Shown piece by piece: positions 10,931 to 23,372 of a stretch of DNA of 64,000 nt. The stretch comes from Lentinula raphanica (taxonomy: Eukaryota > Basidiomycota > Agaricomycetes > Agaricales > Omphalotaceae). Positions within the stretch are counted from its first letter, which is position 1. Each line of letters opens with the position of its first letter. Position numbers and translations under genes: made by a program. A model generated the notes under the pieces. That model was given only the letters and a program-made list of their open reading frames with translations, did no database searches and had not been told where the DNA came from. The DNA lies in contig JANVFP010000022.1 of NCBI GenBank assembly GCA_027919835.1, positions 806,001-870,000 of the forward strand, read 5' to 3'.

Positions 10931-12547
10931 ATGGTCTTGCAAAAGCGTAAAGCCGATGGAACGTATGAAGCAGTGGCTACCAAGAGGTCCCGAACGAAAC
11001 CTGAACCTCCTTCGAGCTCTACTCCAGCACTTGCCGAACCCTCTTCCAGTCAGTTCCAAACCAAGGAGCCACCCAAAAAGGCCCGTAATAAGAAGGAACC
11101 TCAAGAAAAGAGGTTGGCAAGGTTCCGGTCGTCTTGTCCTAACGATATTGCCGTAAGATTGGATCGATATCTGTCCCAAGCCCAAAGGTACTTTCTTGCT
11201 TGAACATGGTCCTCCTCGTTGTGGTACTTAGCAGAACTACTCCTCCGTCATGGTCAGAATCTATCTCATTGAAAGAAATCGGGAAGGAGATGCACTGAAA
11301 GAGGAATTTACGGTGCAAGGCTCAACAGGAAATGTGCGTATACTCCGGCTTCTTGTTTTTTTGACACTATATCTTCGACCCGCAGGTGTATACTGTTACT
11401 ATTGACAATGTGCCTCACTGTAGTTGTGTGCACACATCCTCTTACTAATTCCATCTTGTTCTGAGTGACTTGATATAGGCCCGGACCACCTCAAGGGACA
11501 TCACTGCAAGCATCTGGTGCGCCGTTTGCAGAATGAATTTGACATGTACATATCAGCTTGAACATTCTCCTAGTTGTTCATTTTGCTGAAAGTGCTACAA
11601 ATACCACAAAGCTCGAACTGTTGGTACCAGAAGTGAGTAGGCTCTTTTCTAAAGCCTCCGTTTCCTCTGATCAAAACGTTTTCCTACAGAGCTCTCCTGA
11701 CAAGTATGTACACCCCCCTTCCCAGTACTAGTCCCTTTCCGTTGAGTTTATAACTGTCAGATGAATTGTCGGAAATCTTTTCGACAGCACCACCTCCACC
11801 TCAACTTCGTGGAAGTTTTATTGCTAATCAGAATGTTGTGGGTGCATGGCGAGAGGCCACAGGTCGTGCACCTCCAACTGCGAAGGAAGAATCGACAAGT
11901 AACTTTACGAGATCTCCCCTTCCTCTTCATTTTTCTCACTCATCCGCTCTCCTTGTAGCCTCTGTTGATCCCCGTCGTATACCCACTTCTGAGGACGATT
12001 GTCCGATCTGCTACGACAAGATGAACGAAAACGAACTCGACTTGACTGGATTGAAAAACATCTTGGAGTGGTGCGATTCTTGTCATAATCCTGTACATAA
12101 GGAGTGCTGGACGCAATGTAAGTTTTTCTCATTTTAGATCCAGCCTTTCCAAGGCTCACTTGAGCGCAGGGAAAACAACAAAGCAAAAGCAAGATCAACC
12201 TCTTACGTGCGTATACTGTCGCTCGGATTGGAAAGCTGGTAATGGTATGTGTTCTCATAGTCAGTTCGACTTGCCTTTTCATCGTCTTTTTACAGTGGGT
12301 GGAAGTGCCATTCGTTCTGATGAAGGCTTCCTAAATCTTGCGAGCGTTTCGGGTGTCAGCACTGTGCGCGATACTAGCACTTGTCTGTCCTTTTCTTCTT
12401 ACTCTCCCTGGAGATGCTTATCTTGCAATGACAGATCATAGTAATTCCAGAACGTACTACAACTACTACGGTTCTCGCTACGGTTATAGAGCTCGTTACC
12501 GAAGTAGTTCAAGCTCTTGTATATTCTTCTATGTATGTCTTGGATGA
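10931..12547 (+). CDS. SWIM zinc-finger plus RING-finger protein (putative E3 ubiquitin ligase)
   Basis: Eleven exons, one of only 14 nt (11690-11703), join to 1056 nt, 351 residues. The N-terminus is basic and low-complexity (KRKADGTYEAVATKRSR), possibly a nuclear signal. A SWIM finger follows: CSCPDHLKGHHCKH (CxCx(n)CxH), preceded by TGNVYTVTIDNVPH. Further on is a RING-type finger: CPICYDKM ... WCDSCHNPVHKECW ... CVYCRSDW. SWIM+RING proteins (MEX/ZSWIM2-like) act as E3 ubiquitin ligases. The tail is rich in Tyr, Arg and Ser. The first intron is set at 11188-11257 because this joins SQAQR to IYLIERNREGD in frame. Splice joins are by eye but every phase agrees, and the finger spacing supports them. 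Confidence 0.87.
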
Positions 12548-12680
12548 GATTATACAGGTATACTGTTGATGTGGAAAGCTTTTGGTACATGTCACACAAT
12601 ACAAAGTCCACCATCGAACGGAGTCCTACGGAGTCCCCAGAATCAAAAATTGAGTACCAGAATGGGTAATAATAAAGATG

Positions 12681-15600
12681 TCAATCGATAACTTCGAACC
12701 GGCTCCGTTTTCCTTCCCGTCCATCTTCTTGGTCATCCATCCTTCGTTTCTGATTGTCTGTCCTCAATCCTCCACCTAGAGACGTCTCGTTGCCGTACCC
12801 ACCCATGTCTATGCTTCCTGAAAATGTCTCCCCATTGACAATCCCGGTCAAAATCGCGTTATATTGATCGTCACTAAGACCCATTCCCGCAAGAGGATTG
12901 ATCCTCCCCATATCGTCGTCGTCAGCGTTGATCCCAAGGGTGTTGAATGTGTAAGGTGACGACTGCATATCTGACGAGGACGGTAAGGTCAATGCGCTAC
13001 TAGAGCCTGAAAGTTCATTAGTGTTTGACGTCGAGGCTGTGTTGGCATTCTGGCGAGTGAGTAATGCTGCATTCGAAGTGATAGCTTCTTCGAATCCAGA
13101 ATCTGACAATGGAGGTATACCAAGTGAACGAGGCACTCTCGACATTTGTTGAATGACTTTGAGATGCATGAGATGTTTCTGCAGAAAAAATCAGGAGAAT
13201 AATTTTTCTTTCTCAGCTCATACACACCTCGAGCATATCTAACAAACCCTCTTTCGTGAAGGGTTTGGGCAATATATCATTCATACCTACGGAAGTATTT
13301 GAGGAAGGTCGTAGTTCCGAAAAGGAAGAACGCACCAGAGTGATAGTAGGTCATTATTTCGTTTGGCTTAGAATTGCTGGTCATTGAAATGATTGGCGTC
13401 ATATGGTCGAATTTCCGGATCAGAGATGTCGCTGAAACACCGTCGAGTTTGGGCATAACGATGTCCTACCAGAGAAAAGGTCAAGGCCGCATTCCAAAAA
13501 AACAAATCTTCAATCGTACCATCAACACTAGATCATATTTCTCCAAGTTCATCTTGTTGACGGCACTTACCCCATCGACTGCAACGTCGATCTTGCAGCC
13601 GAATACCTGCAAAAATTTACTACCCAGCTTTCTACTCACTGCATCATCGTCTACGAGAAGTACACGTGGGGAAACCGCCCAACCAGGGACAAAAGCCGTC
13701 CTTCGTACACGAAGTTTCTTGGATCCAGAATCCGATCCAGTGGCTGGGGACGAGGACGAGGGATCAATGATTTGTGATGAAGAGGCCATCATCGGACTTC
13801 CGCCGTCTGCTTTGCGCTCTTGCCCACCCACCAAACTGTTTCCAGAAAAATCGAATTCACTGCCTCCAAACATGGTGGGGTCAAAGCTCCACGTTCCGCT
13901 CATATCATCGATTGCACTCTTGGGCATGAGATGACCAACGGTGTACACCTGCAAACCCTCATGATTAGAGGCATATTCCGGGAAAGGATTGAGCATTGAG
14001 AGCGGGGGCGATGATTGCTGCTCTTGTTGAGGTTGAGATGAGGATAAGTCTTCCTGGGAACCGAATGAGCCTAATGGAGGAACGTTGGGAAGCATCACGT
14101 TCCAGGGCTCAGAAGCGGACTGCATTTCTTGTGAACGCTGCTGCTCTTGTTCTAGCCGGGCATTTGCGACTGTTGATGCTGAAGGCAGAACCGCTTCTTC
14201 GTTCGATACATCCGACATCGAGGATCCGTTATCTCCATAATTTTCCTGAGCTGAATCTTGTGCCAAGTTACTTTTATTTTCAGCACCCGACCCGTAGGTT
14301 CCCATCGCGTTGACCAGTTTCGCAGCGGCATTACTGAGGAATCCTGCACTCGCTGGGCGCATGCGTTGCAGCTCCTCAATTTTGGCAAGCGCGTCGCGAC
14401 GAGATGTAATTTTCGTCGGGCCAACATTGACTCCACCGTTCCAGGAGTCTGGTGGATTTAGAGATGGATTTGAGACAGGAACCGTGTTATTCAACGGATC
14501 TACAAAGGATCCATCAGGGTTGATTAAGCCAGCATTGTTAGCTGCAGCCCATAATCTCGAAGGCGGTCTATCTCCTGCGCCATTCCCTGAATCGAAGGAA
14601 GAATTATTTCCATTAGAGGAAGTGTTGTTACCACCAGAAGTACCTGCTCTTCTTGAAATCTCATTCATCTTCATTAAGGCGGCCCGTCCTACATCGCTGG
14701 GACCTAAATTCATTGGGTTGTTCCCATCTTCAACATAATCGGAACGATACGATGAATTCATGAGTTGTTGCGTGACAGAGGAGGGGACGAAGGGGTTTTC
14801 ATTGGTAAGTGACAATGACGGAGATGAAGCAGAGGTCGACGACGGGGCTATTCTTTGCATCGACGAGGATGAAGAACCCATGGCTTGCGAGGGACCAGGT
14901 TGGGATGTTGTAGAAGCGAAAGCATTGTCAGCCGTTGTCGATGATGAGGATGGGACATTGGCAAGGATGGCAGAATTCCTTGCAGGAGGAGGAAGAGCAC
15001 GCCGTTTGCCTTTGCCTGGGCATTAGAACGGTAGGGTCCAGGCCGTCCGATATTTCAGGAGGAGAAGTCCAGGCCCGCGTGTCCAGATGAAACCCAGAGT
15101 CCAGACCAATTATCATGTACGTGGTATCAGTTTGGATTTTCGGGTTGCGCGCGAAATTTTATGGTTTGATTATGGATATAGAGAAAACGAAGCAAGGTAA
15201 ACGTCAGTACATTATTTTCGATGAGGGGGGTTAAAAATTACAGTACAGAAATCAGAAGGAACAAATGTATCAATTGAGAGACTTGAGAAACGATCAATCT
15301 GAAGAGGGGAAAAGATCAAAGAGAAAGATGCAATTATGGCACGGGCAGATTAAATGTGGAGCACAGTCTAAACCGCGGGTACAACTGGCAATGGCATGAG
15401 GGGAAAAATCACGGAAGAGAAATTGCAGCGAGCGTCAACCCAAAAGATCTCGAAAGAGAACGACGGTCCAAAAAACTCGGAAATTTGAACGATATACCAA
15501 GGATACAAGGGCGACGCAAGAAAATTTCATGGAATCCTACTCACCCTCCCCTCCGGTGCCGCCACCGTGTAGGACCCACTCAATAAGTCCCTGCATGACA

Positions 15601-16835
15601 GAGTCTTGTTGAGCCATATTCCGTTGGAAGCCGACCATTTCGATGAGGACCTAAACGGAGAGTTGAGAATGTCGAGAAGTATTCAGCGAAAAGACTGTAC
15701 GAATGTACCTCATGATAGTTTCGTTCTAAACCACTGAGATTCCTCTCGAGATTTCCAATATTCCGCTCCAGAGAACGTATATGGGAAGAAAGTTCATCGT
15801 GTGAAGCGGTTAAGCGATCGACTTGGGACTGTAATTGCTGAGTGTGGTAATCTGGAGGTGCGGATATTAGGCAGGAAAGAATGGAGGAAGAGGGACACGC
15901 GCTTACCGCTATAGCCGTTACCGCTAGAGCCATAGAATGGTGTTGGGCTTCCGCCTGCACTACCTGACCCACTCGCTAATGGTATTCCGTTACTACCAGA
16001 AGTACCCATTGGTCGAGTGGTGGACGCAGCATTCTGTGCGCCTTGACCTTTCCGCGATGCAGGAACTTTGCGCTTGATGTTCTCGAGCGCATCACGCCTA
16101 TCTGCGTGGAAATCAGGATGTCGGAAGGTCCAAGAATGCTCCCCGAAAGCATTATCATCGGTATTTTTGACCTGGAGGATAAGTATGAGTTAAGAGAAGG
16201 TCTGATTTGATGAGAACAGTACTTTATGAAAGTCATATTTATTGAGCTGTCGAACGAAACTGGCGAAGTTCGAGTGTTTGAACATTCTTGGTAGGATGGA
16301 TTTGGTGAATTCGTTCATGTCCTTAACGACAAAACAATCGCCGTGCGGACCCCAGGATACCACATCCTGGAAGGACTGATCCTCGAGCATTCTGTAAATA
16401 GAAACATTGAACATCGAGCACGCTGAATGCAAAATGGTTTGCGCACTTGTAGAGCTTCTTGACGAAATCACTCGTAGATGGCATTGAATCCTCCATGGCT
16501 GGAGGTACAGGTTGCTGATTGTGATAAAGCAGAGATTCACGTTGCTCGTGTTTGACTTGAAGTTGATGATCAAGTCTGGGTAGTAGTGGAGGTTGATGAT
16601 GAGTTACTTGAGGGTGTATCTCATCCCTTGAGTTCGATGTTCGGTGAACAGAAGGAACCCAGGGACTTTGCGATGGGGGAATCAACGATGGGGAAGTAAG
16701 GGGTGGTAAGTTGGAAGGGTCGGCTGAGTTGTATTGTTGATGATATTCAGGAAGAGGCAGAGAAAGGTCGTTTGTGTGTCTAGAACGGCGGTTCATATGT
16801 TCTCCGGGCAAGAGTTCGCGTTTGAGCAGAGACAT
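12681..16835 (-). CDS. skn7: SKN7/Prr1-type transcription factor: HSF DNA-binding domain, coiled coil and response-regulator receiver
   Basis: Multi-exon gene read from ATG 16835 to stop 12681. After a Pro/Gln-rich leader comes a complete HSF-type DNA-binding domain (SDFVKKLYKMLED...FVRQLNKYDFHKV...HPDFHADRRDAL). A coiled coil follows (QLQSQVDRLTASHDELSSHI onwards), then VLIEMVGFQRNM and WVLHGG. After a long Ser/Asn-rich linker there is a receiver domain: acidic pocket LLVDDDAVSRK, phospho-acceptor Asp in YDLVLMDIVMPKLDG, SMTSNS and the conserved Lys in DILPKPF. This order is diagnostic of Skn7, the nuclear output of the Sln1-Ypd1 phosphorelay that controls oxidative-stress and cell-wall genes. 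A 528-nt intron (15017-15544) separates the coiled coil from the linker, unusual here, where introns are about 55 nt. Confidence 0.93.
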
Positions 16836-16990
16836 TCAATTCCAGTTTACATTCACAATTTCCCATTTTCCTTCCTAAATCGCTTTCCCAGGCTTTTCTT
16901 CCTTTCCTCGCCCATATTTTATACACTTCTTTCATCCATTCTTCCCTTCTTTGGCTTCAAATTCGTTCCAACTCGTCTTCTCACTCAAAA

Positions 16991-17063
16991 TATAGACCAG
17001 TCTAGACCCAATCTAGACCTTTTTAACTTTTTCTTCCTTATACACTTCATCGCGGTCTAGACC
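16991..17063. promoter_or_regulatory. Repeated TCTAGACC boxes upstream of the SKN7-like gene
   Basis: TCTAGACC occurs at 17001, 17012 and 17056, with a near copy TATAGACC at 16991, within 75 bp and about 155-230 bp upstream of the SKN7-like ATG. The spacing of the first three is 10-11 bp, one helical turn. The core TCTAGA is palindromic, so both strands present the same site. No known factor is assigned; a regulatory role is inferred only from clustering and position. Confidence 0.35.
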
Positions 17064-17294
17064 GTTCTACCTTGGCTGCCGATACGGCCGGAGCAACCGT
17101 GGTCCGATTCTTGTTCCGAAATCATCCGCTCTTGCAGAACACATCCTCACCAACAAGTCAAGTAACGATGGTCAACATCTCTCTAATGCCAAATGAATTA
17201 CATCAATACATATGCTTGAACATGAAAAGAGAAAAGTCGTAACAGCGGGCTTGATGGTACTGCACATAATTTAATGTCCTGCATCTACAGTTGT

Positions 17295-20105
17295 TCAGGC
17301 CCTTGAAACATTGGTCCCAACTGGAGATACCCCAAGTTCTGATAACGCAGATATTGAAGAGTTGGTCCTTCGTACAGTAGCATTTGCCGCAGCAACCGCT
17401 CGAAGTAAGTTGCCGTTGCTATGTCTCTTGCCTATACTGCCAGACCGCGTAGCGGCACGTTTGATGAAAGGACTAGGTAGGTTTTCTTCGTCCGTCATGT
17501 CATATTCATCGGCGCCCTCGGTCGTCACAGGTGCAGAATTCGTTCGTTGCATAGTTCTCCCAGTACGTCCAGCGGATAGAGAATTCGCATGATTGTGGAG
17601 ATGAGGATGAGGGAGAGGAAGAGGCTTATGTTGTGATGTCCCAGTCGGGGAAGGTGTCAGGTTACTAGGGTCGGAGACAGATGAGGATATCGGAGCAGGG
17701 AAACTCGGCCTAGAGGAGGCCGACGATCGTATCGATGGTCGTCGGATGCGTGTTGGAGGTGGTTTGGATGAGATTGAGGACGAGGAGGGCCGCTTCGAAG
17801 GAGACACACTACGATCACCACTACTAGCAGCATTCCCCACTCTACGTGGCTTATCCTTTCGATAACTCGGGCTAGGGGGAGGAGATTCTGCCTCATCCGC
17901 GCTTTCCGCGTCAACCCGACCTTTTTTAGAATCGGGATCGAAAATCTTGGTAAAGTCAAGGCCAACCTTGGGGGAATTCACAAAGAGATTTGCAAGGTCG
18001 CCAGGAGCCGGCGTGGCGAGTACTTCGCCCGTTGAAGTGAGTACCACGCCCTTCATTGCTGATGCAGGAGTAGCATGTATAATCCTTCCCAAAGGCCGTG
18101 CCACAGGAGTAGCTATACCCGGGAAAGGACTAGCAGGCCGATATCTGACCTGAGAGTGTGGAGTCGAGTCATCCACAGTAGAGATCTTGTTTTCGAAACC
18201 AGGAGGACTGAGTTTAGTCAACGGTTCAAGAAGATTTTTAACTTCCTCTAATGGTGTCTTCTCCTTACGACCTGGAAAAAATACAGTTGAGAGAAATAAA
18301 GAGAAAGAACTCCAAGGTATATACCTTTGACAGATTTGACTTCCCACTTCTTCGCCTTCTCCTCCAATCCTGATCGAACCTCTTCGAGGCGTTTTTCTTC
18401 GGCAACGAGCTCATTTTCCCGTTCCTGGATCCACCGAACTTTGTCGTCGACTTCTTGCCTGATCTGTTCTTCCCTCATCACCCAAGCCTGATTCAGCTCT
18501 TCCTCCCGCTTGTTCACAGACGCAATAATCTCTTCTTCGCGCTTAGCGATTGCGGCGGCTACCTCTTCTTCTCTTTGGAGTACCAGTACACGAAGTTCTT
18601 CCTCTCGTCGAGATATCGCTTCATGGACCGCGGCTTCAAGCTCCTGCTGGGAATATTGAAGGTGTTGCTTTTGAGCAATTGCGAGATGCAGAGAGGCTAT
18701 CTCTTTGTCCTTCTCCATGACGAGAGCATTTAATCGTTGTTCGCGTTCAACGAGCGCAGCTTCCCGTGCTGTAACGTCTCTCTCGCGAGCAACAATCGTG
18801 TTCTTGTGAGCTTTGACAGTAGCTAACCTGATGAAAATATCAAAACCCAACTCCAAAATTGAATTCGCGATAGGCAACTAACATCTTTTCTGTTTCAGAA
18901 ACCTTGAACACAAGTTCCAGTCGTTCATGCTGTAATAGCTGGGCTGCGGAAGGGCGCATAGCCGGCTGTACCACGAAGATCATTATGTGTGTATGTTCCT
19001 TGTCATGAAATGTCATACGTACATTCAGGTTCAACATGGCTTTAATTACACCGGCTAAAGATTGTGAGTAGCCCTTAGGAAGTGGAGGTATTCTTCCGTT
19101 ACTGAAGGAAGAAAGAATTAAGTGCTTGAGCCTGGTGACAAAAGAGAGACGCCAACCGGACGAGAATACTGAGTTCGCTATGACTCTTGGCTTCATGGAA
19201 AGGCGGCTTGTGCGCACAGAGTTCGTAGATTAAACAGCCAAGAGACCAAATATCGGATTTGGAATCATATGCCTTCTCTTGCATGACTTCAGGCGACATA
19301 TAATAAGGCGTCTACGAGCTAGGGTGAAGACAGTCCTCCAGGAGTTGTGATAAGGAGACATACCCCGACGTATGTGTTGGCAAAATTGGTTTGAAGAAGA
19401 GCCTTGGACAAGCCGAAATCACCCAGCTTTATGGAATTATTCTCATCCAGGAAGACTACGTAGAGTCAAAAAGAGTTGACAACATCCAAGCAAGAAAACT
19501 CACCATTGTCAGGCTTCAGATCCCGATGTAGTATCTGATTTCGCCGTTCTCTCCCCTCAGTCTCCATGCCAGAATTCGAACTTGCACTGCCTGTTCTCCC
19601 GTGGCTATTGGGATGGTGACAATGTTGCAAGGCGAGCAGGAGTTGCATGAAGTAATGCCAAATCGTATCTTCCGGGATCGGTCGATTATGTTTTTGAGCC
19701 TGTTGTATGACCATTGATAAATCCCCACCCCCGCAGTATTCCATTACGATATACAGAATGCCCGAGTCCTTGTCGACATAGCGATCATGGTATTTCACAA
19801 TGTGGTCGTGGTGAAGCTCCTTAAGGATGTTTCTGCGTTTGGATTATTTTCTTGAAGTTCGAAGTCCTGTAATGGAGACGCACACTTCAGCCACAATCTG
19901 CTTTCTATCTCTCTCTTGCATCTTCTCAAACCTGAGCTCCTTGCGCGCGAATATCTGGCGATACTGGTTAACGGTCGTGAATAACACCAGTGGCATTCAA
20001 ACGCACCGTTCCATCTGTTTTCCTTCTGACCTTCCGGATGATACCAAACGCACCATTCCCAATGACATCCAGCGCCTCGTATTGATCCAAAAATAAAGAC
20101 CCCAT
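17295..20105 (-). CDS. nimA: NIMA-related serine/threonine protein kinase
   Basis: The model starts at ATG 20105 ([21 protein letters not shown]) and ends at 17295. The kinase domain is N-terminal: P-loop IGNGAFG, catalytic lysine in [33 protein letters not shown], catalytic loop HRDLKPDN, metal-binding DFG in [11 protein letters not shown], activation segment [11 protein letters not shown] and [25 protein letters not shown], the MEYCxGGDL block and KDSGILYI are typical of NIMA/Nek kinases, which drive mitotic entry. After the kinase is a coiled coil of about 170 residues with heptad repeats ([27 protein letters not shown]), then a 350-residue Ser/Pro-rich basic tail with a possible PEST-like stretch. 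The coiled coil and tail are the usual dimerisation and turnover regions of NIMA. The start codon lies only 170 bp from the left end of the large transposon-like block. Confidence 0.92.
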
Positions 20106-20272
20106 AGATAGAGGAGAGAAAGCAGGATGGGAGACTGACAAGTGATTTCGAACCTTGAAGCTCTATTATTATAGTAGTCAAGTCCGAAAGTCGAGAATAA
20201 ATGAAAAACCATCACATGATCGTAAAATAACGTGATAAGAATATATGCCGAAATGCCGATAACACTAGGACC

Positions 20273-20275
20273 AGG
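20273..20275 (+). repeat. Left AGG target duplication of the candidate giant CACTA-like element
   Basis: AGG directly precedes CACTGCGGCC; the same trinucleotide follows the inverted terminus at 57715-57717. Three base pairs is the normal duplication size for CACTA/CMC elements, but a 3-bp match alone has a 1 in 64 chance. Confidence 0.55.
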
Positions 20276-20808
20276 CACTGCGGCCCGACCTAATTTTTGA
20301 CTTTTCTAAAAGTTTTGCCAAAAGTTTTGCCAAAGATCAATTTTGGCAGTGGGTTTTGACCTTGTAAAAATACTATATATGAGTTTTTCAAATACACTGA
20401 CAATGTAGTCATTTTGCAAAGTAAATGGTATTCTCAGAAAGCTTTGACAAATCTCCTATATTGAGGATTCAAAATCTTCTTTTTTGCAGTAAGTTTAGCC
20501 GTGGCCAAAGACTTTGACATAGGAATTCAATTGCAAAGCTTTTCGACGGAGACAAATATGAATTTTTGCCTCTGCAAAAAAATGTTCAAAAGTTTCCTTT
20601 TTGAAATTTCAAAAGAACATTTTTGGAAATCCAGAAATAAATCGGGTTATCATCGGGAGACGATGGGGAGACGATGGAGCAGACAGCGGGTCCTTGTCGT
20701 ACAACTGACGGGTTTGCAGTGGTTGCCAGACGTGTACGGGCTATGGTCGTGCATTGATCTTGGCTCTCACGTTGCGCTTAGCGCATCTCAAGTTCCGCCC
20801 ATCGACCC
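20276..20808 (+). repeat. Left long terminal inverted repeat (CACTG end)
   Basis: It begins CACTGCGGCCCGACC and stays similar to the reverse complement of 57196-57714 for about 520 bp, with roughly four of five bases identical by eye. It holds subterminal repeats of the type TTTTGCCAAAAG. A short reading frame in its inner part (GYHRETMGRRW..., VYGLWSCIDLG) is also present in the right copy. That is expected from the repeat relationship and is not taken as a gene. Confidence 0.75.
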
Positions 20809-20904
20809 TTCTTCTACACAGCAATCATCTACCATAATCCCCTCTTTCTCTTCTGCCTGTCCACCGCGAATCTTGGAGTGTTCGCAATATACATAAGCTT
20901 GGAA

Positions 20905-21186
20905 CATCAGGAAAAATATTCTCATCTCTAGAGTCCCCAGAGATACCCCCCAATTCCCAGGCTGCTCAGAGATTTTTTTGAGCTTTGAAAGATCAAAAAA
21001 CATCCTAGAGATCCTGAAAGATCCTGAAAGCATCTGAAAGCACCAGAAAGCACCAGAAAGCACCAGAAAGCACCCAGAGAATTTTTAGAAGCCTCAAAGA
21101 ACTCAGATACTCTAGGCTCTCTGAGACTACCTAGGAATTGGGGGGTATCTCTGGGGACTCTAGAGATGAGAATATTTTTCCTGATG
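20905..21186. mobile_element. Small foldback element (282 bp), CATCAGGAAAA family, copy 1
   Basis: Termini CATCAGGAAAAATATTC and its inverse are flanked by AA on both sides (20903-20904, 21187-21188), a 2-bp duplication. The arms are nearly palindromic and include the mirrored block AGATACCCCCCAATTCC / GGAATTGGGGGGTATCT. The centre carries a decamer tandem repeat ACCAGAAAGC (about 21040-21075). No coding capacity. The same family occurs at 23898, 44971 and 46256. Confidence 0.85.
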
Positions 21187-21387
21187 AATCTGTTCTATTG
21201 AGTACCCGGTAGAGTCTCCGATGCATCTGTTATAGTGGCTACAGAAAGGGGTCAAGTATTCACTACACTGACTTGAATATAACCTATGAACCATCCAACG
21301 ATACAATATTCTCTAACCTCCCCTGTTGCCGTATCCTTGGTCTCCCAACGTCCTGTGACGAGATGGGTGCAGTGCGAGGAGCCGTGC

Positions 21388-22834
21388 TCAGATGGAAAAA
21401 ATAGGTGTTGAACGATTTCGAATCGGCCGCTGTTCGATAGCAAGCCCGTCGAGGAGATACAGGTCCCTTTGCCAAAGAGGAGGATCCAGAGTCGCATATG
21501 GAGGAGCTAGATCAAGACAGAGACGAGACGACATATCTAGACAGCCAGTAAGCATGAAGACTGAAATCAGTTTCAGCCGTGCGACTGACCTGCTGCTTGT
21601 TGGGGTTCTATGTGTCTCCGTAAGCTGACGAAAATGGAGCTGGACCCGAGGATGATGAGGAGGGGCACGGTTTGATGTTTTCGTGTACATCGTGGAGATT
21701 CAAAGCTGGGAGTTGACCGAGATCGAGAAATTGATTATCGTTCAAAGGCTGTCGGCGTCATAGACAACGTTGCAAGAATATTGGGATGATTCTCGCGATA
21801 ATGGATGATAACGGGCGAACGTGGACGTCGGGGAGGTGAATATTCGTATTTCCTCACTCGTTCTCCCTTCCGCTTGGAGATGCGAGGTGAGATGCTGGGA
21901 AAACGAGAGGTGATGAGCCAAATTATCACATGTAGTAAACACGTCGATGAAGTAGATGTAGACAACAAGAAGGATCAAAGGGGATTGGTGAAGACTCGGA
22001 CAGTCATTGTCTGTGTTCGGGTGCGATCGCGATCAACGAAGAAATCTCAGGCTGAAGAGGAAATTAGAGAGTGGGAGAGCGGAAGAAAAAAAGACGTACG
22101 CAATGCCTCGGAGCCTTATCCTCCTCTCCTCCTCTGATTTCTTGGGACTCGTGTGGGGAATTGGGGTCAAATCAGAAGGACGAGAAGTCTCCTGCGTCGT
22201 GGATTGTCTGATTTGTTCGGTGGTTGGCCAAATCCTTCACCCACTCCTCTAGCCCTTGGGCTTGAACACGTGAATATCGAAGAAAACAGTTTGGTTTATG
22301 ATGCAGAGTCAGCATCCCTGATAAGGGGGCGAGAACACGTATACGTTAGCTTTTGGTGGGGTGGATAGCAATAGGGTTGGAGCTCCATGGGGTGCGGATA
22401 AGTGTCGAGGGTGAAGGGGTGGAGGGTGAACGGCTCGGGGAGTATTACGCTGATGCGATCAAGCGAGGTAGATTTTGGAAACTGGGCGATGAGATTCCGG
22501 TGCTTTCATGTGTATTGCGAGGACTGGGCGATGAAATTTCGCGGTAGGTTCAAGCCTTCTATTCATGTAGCAGCACAAGGTTGGAAAGCAGTCCGACTGG
22601 TGCCACCATTTGGGCACACATTCTGGATTGTTGAATGCACAGCCCGAGATCGTCCTCAACCATCCACCACTGACATTCTTGAAGTGGAGGAGCGGGAGGG
22701 GGAGAAAATCCGCCTGCGGTTCTGTCAGGCTGTCCTGGTGTGAACGAGAGGGCCTTTAGTAGAGAAAGCTGACAACGGCAGACAAAACCACGCACCTGCT
22801 CATCGTTGTGATCATTGAGAGAAGAAAATCGCAT
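21388..22834 (-). CDS. Possible hypothetical protein gene, poorly resolved
   Basis: The minus strand shows coding-like pieces but no recognised domain. A first exon could start at ATG 22834 (MRFSSLNDHNDEQ), splice over a GTGCGT...AG intron, and continue with ALSFTPGQPDRTAGGFSPPPAP and CQWWMVEDDLGLCIQ. Pro/Ser-rich pieces follow (TLDTYPHPMELQPYCYPP, then SRPSDLTPIPHTSPKKSEE). A last exon would end at 21388 with APPYATLDPPLWQRDLYLLDG and RSTPIF. Splice sites in the middle could not be fixed, so extent and continuity are guesses. It could be a real cargo gene or a decayed one. Confidence 0.3.
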
Positions 22835-23372
22835 GACTCATGTATACAAAATTGAGGCAGTTCGCAAATATTTCGAGACAAGCATGTCGAATACGCCCAA
22901 CAGGAAGTTCATTGCAGCCAACGAAGCCTTGCCTAAATGAGGGGCTGGGCGTCCGTTGGCTGCAAAGAAAAATGTTGAGATCTTGGAACACGTTACCGAG
23001 AAGGCGATTAGATTGCCTTAGGAAAGGGAACGTTTAGATGGGAACGTTTAGATGGAAGCAGAGATATGAGTAGGTTTTATTTTTGTTGGATTTTGGAGAT
23101 GACCGCAAAGGTAGTGGTTTCAACCCGGTTTCAACACAAAGACCGTCGGGCCTATTCGGGAAAGTTCGGGAATCGATTATATGACGGTTTCACGGTTAAC
23201 GTTCAACGTCAACACTTGGCGAGAGCGGTCCGAGTTAAAAAATTCTTTCAACGACGGTCGAGTAATACACAGATTCAGGATAAGAATACATAAGTTCATG
23301 ATATTGCGAATATACAATACACCACCATACACATCTTCGAGACGTTCAAGACTATCAATGAGATACTCAAGT
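22835..23372. other. Stretch with no supported gene
   Basis: No recognisable exon, RNA gene or element end was found. It lies between the putative start of the hypothetical gene and the stop of the large coiled-coil gene. A short imperfect duplication GGAACGTTTAGATG occurs at about 23027-23053. Confidence 0.4.

Noticed and set aside
20501..20896. Frame GYHRETMGRRW...VYGLWSCIDLG as a conserved gene because it appears twice
   Set aside because: Both copies (here and 57151-57378 minus) lie in the long terminal inverted repeats; shared ancestry of the repeat explains it.
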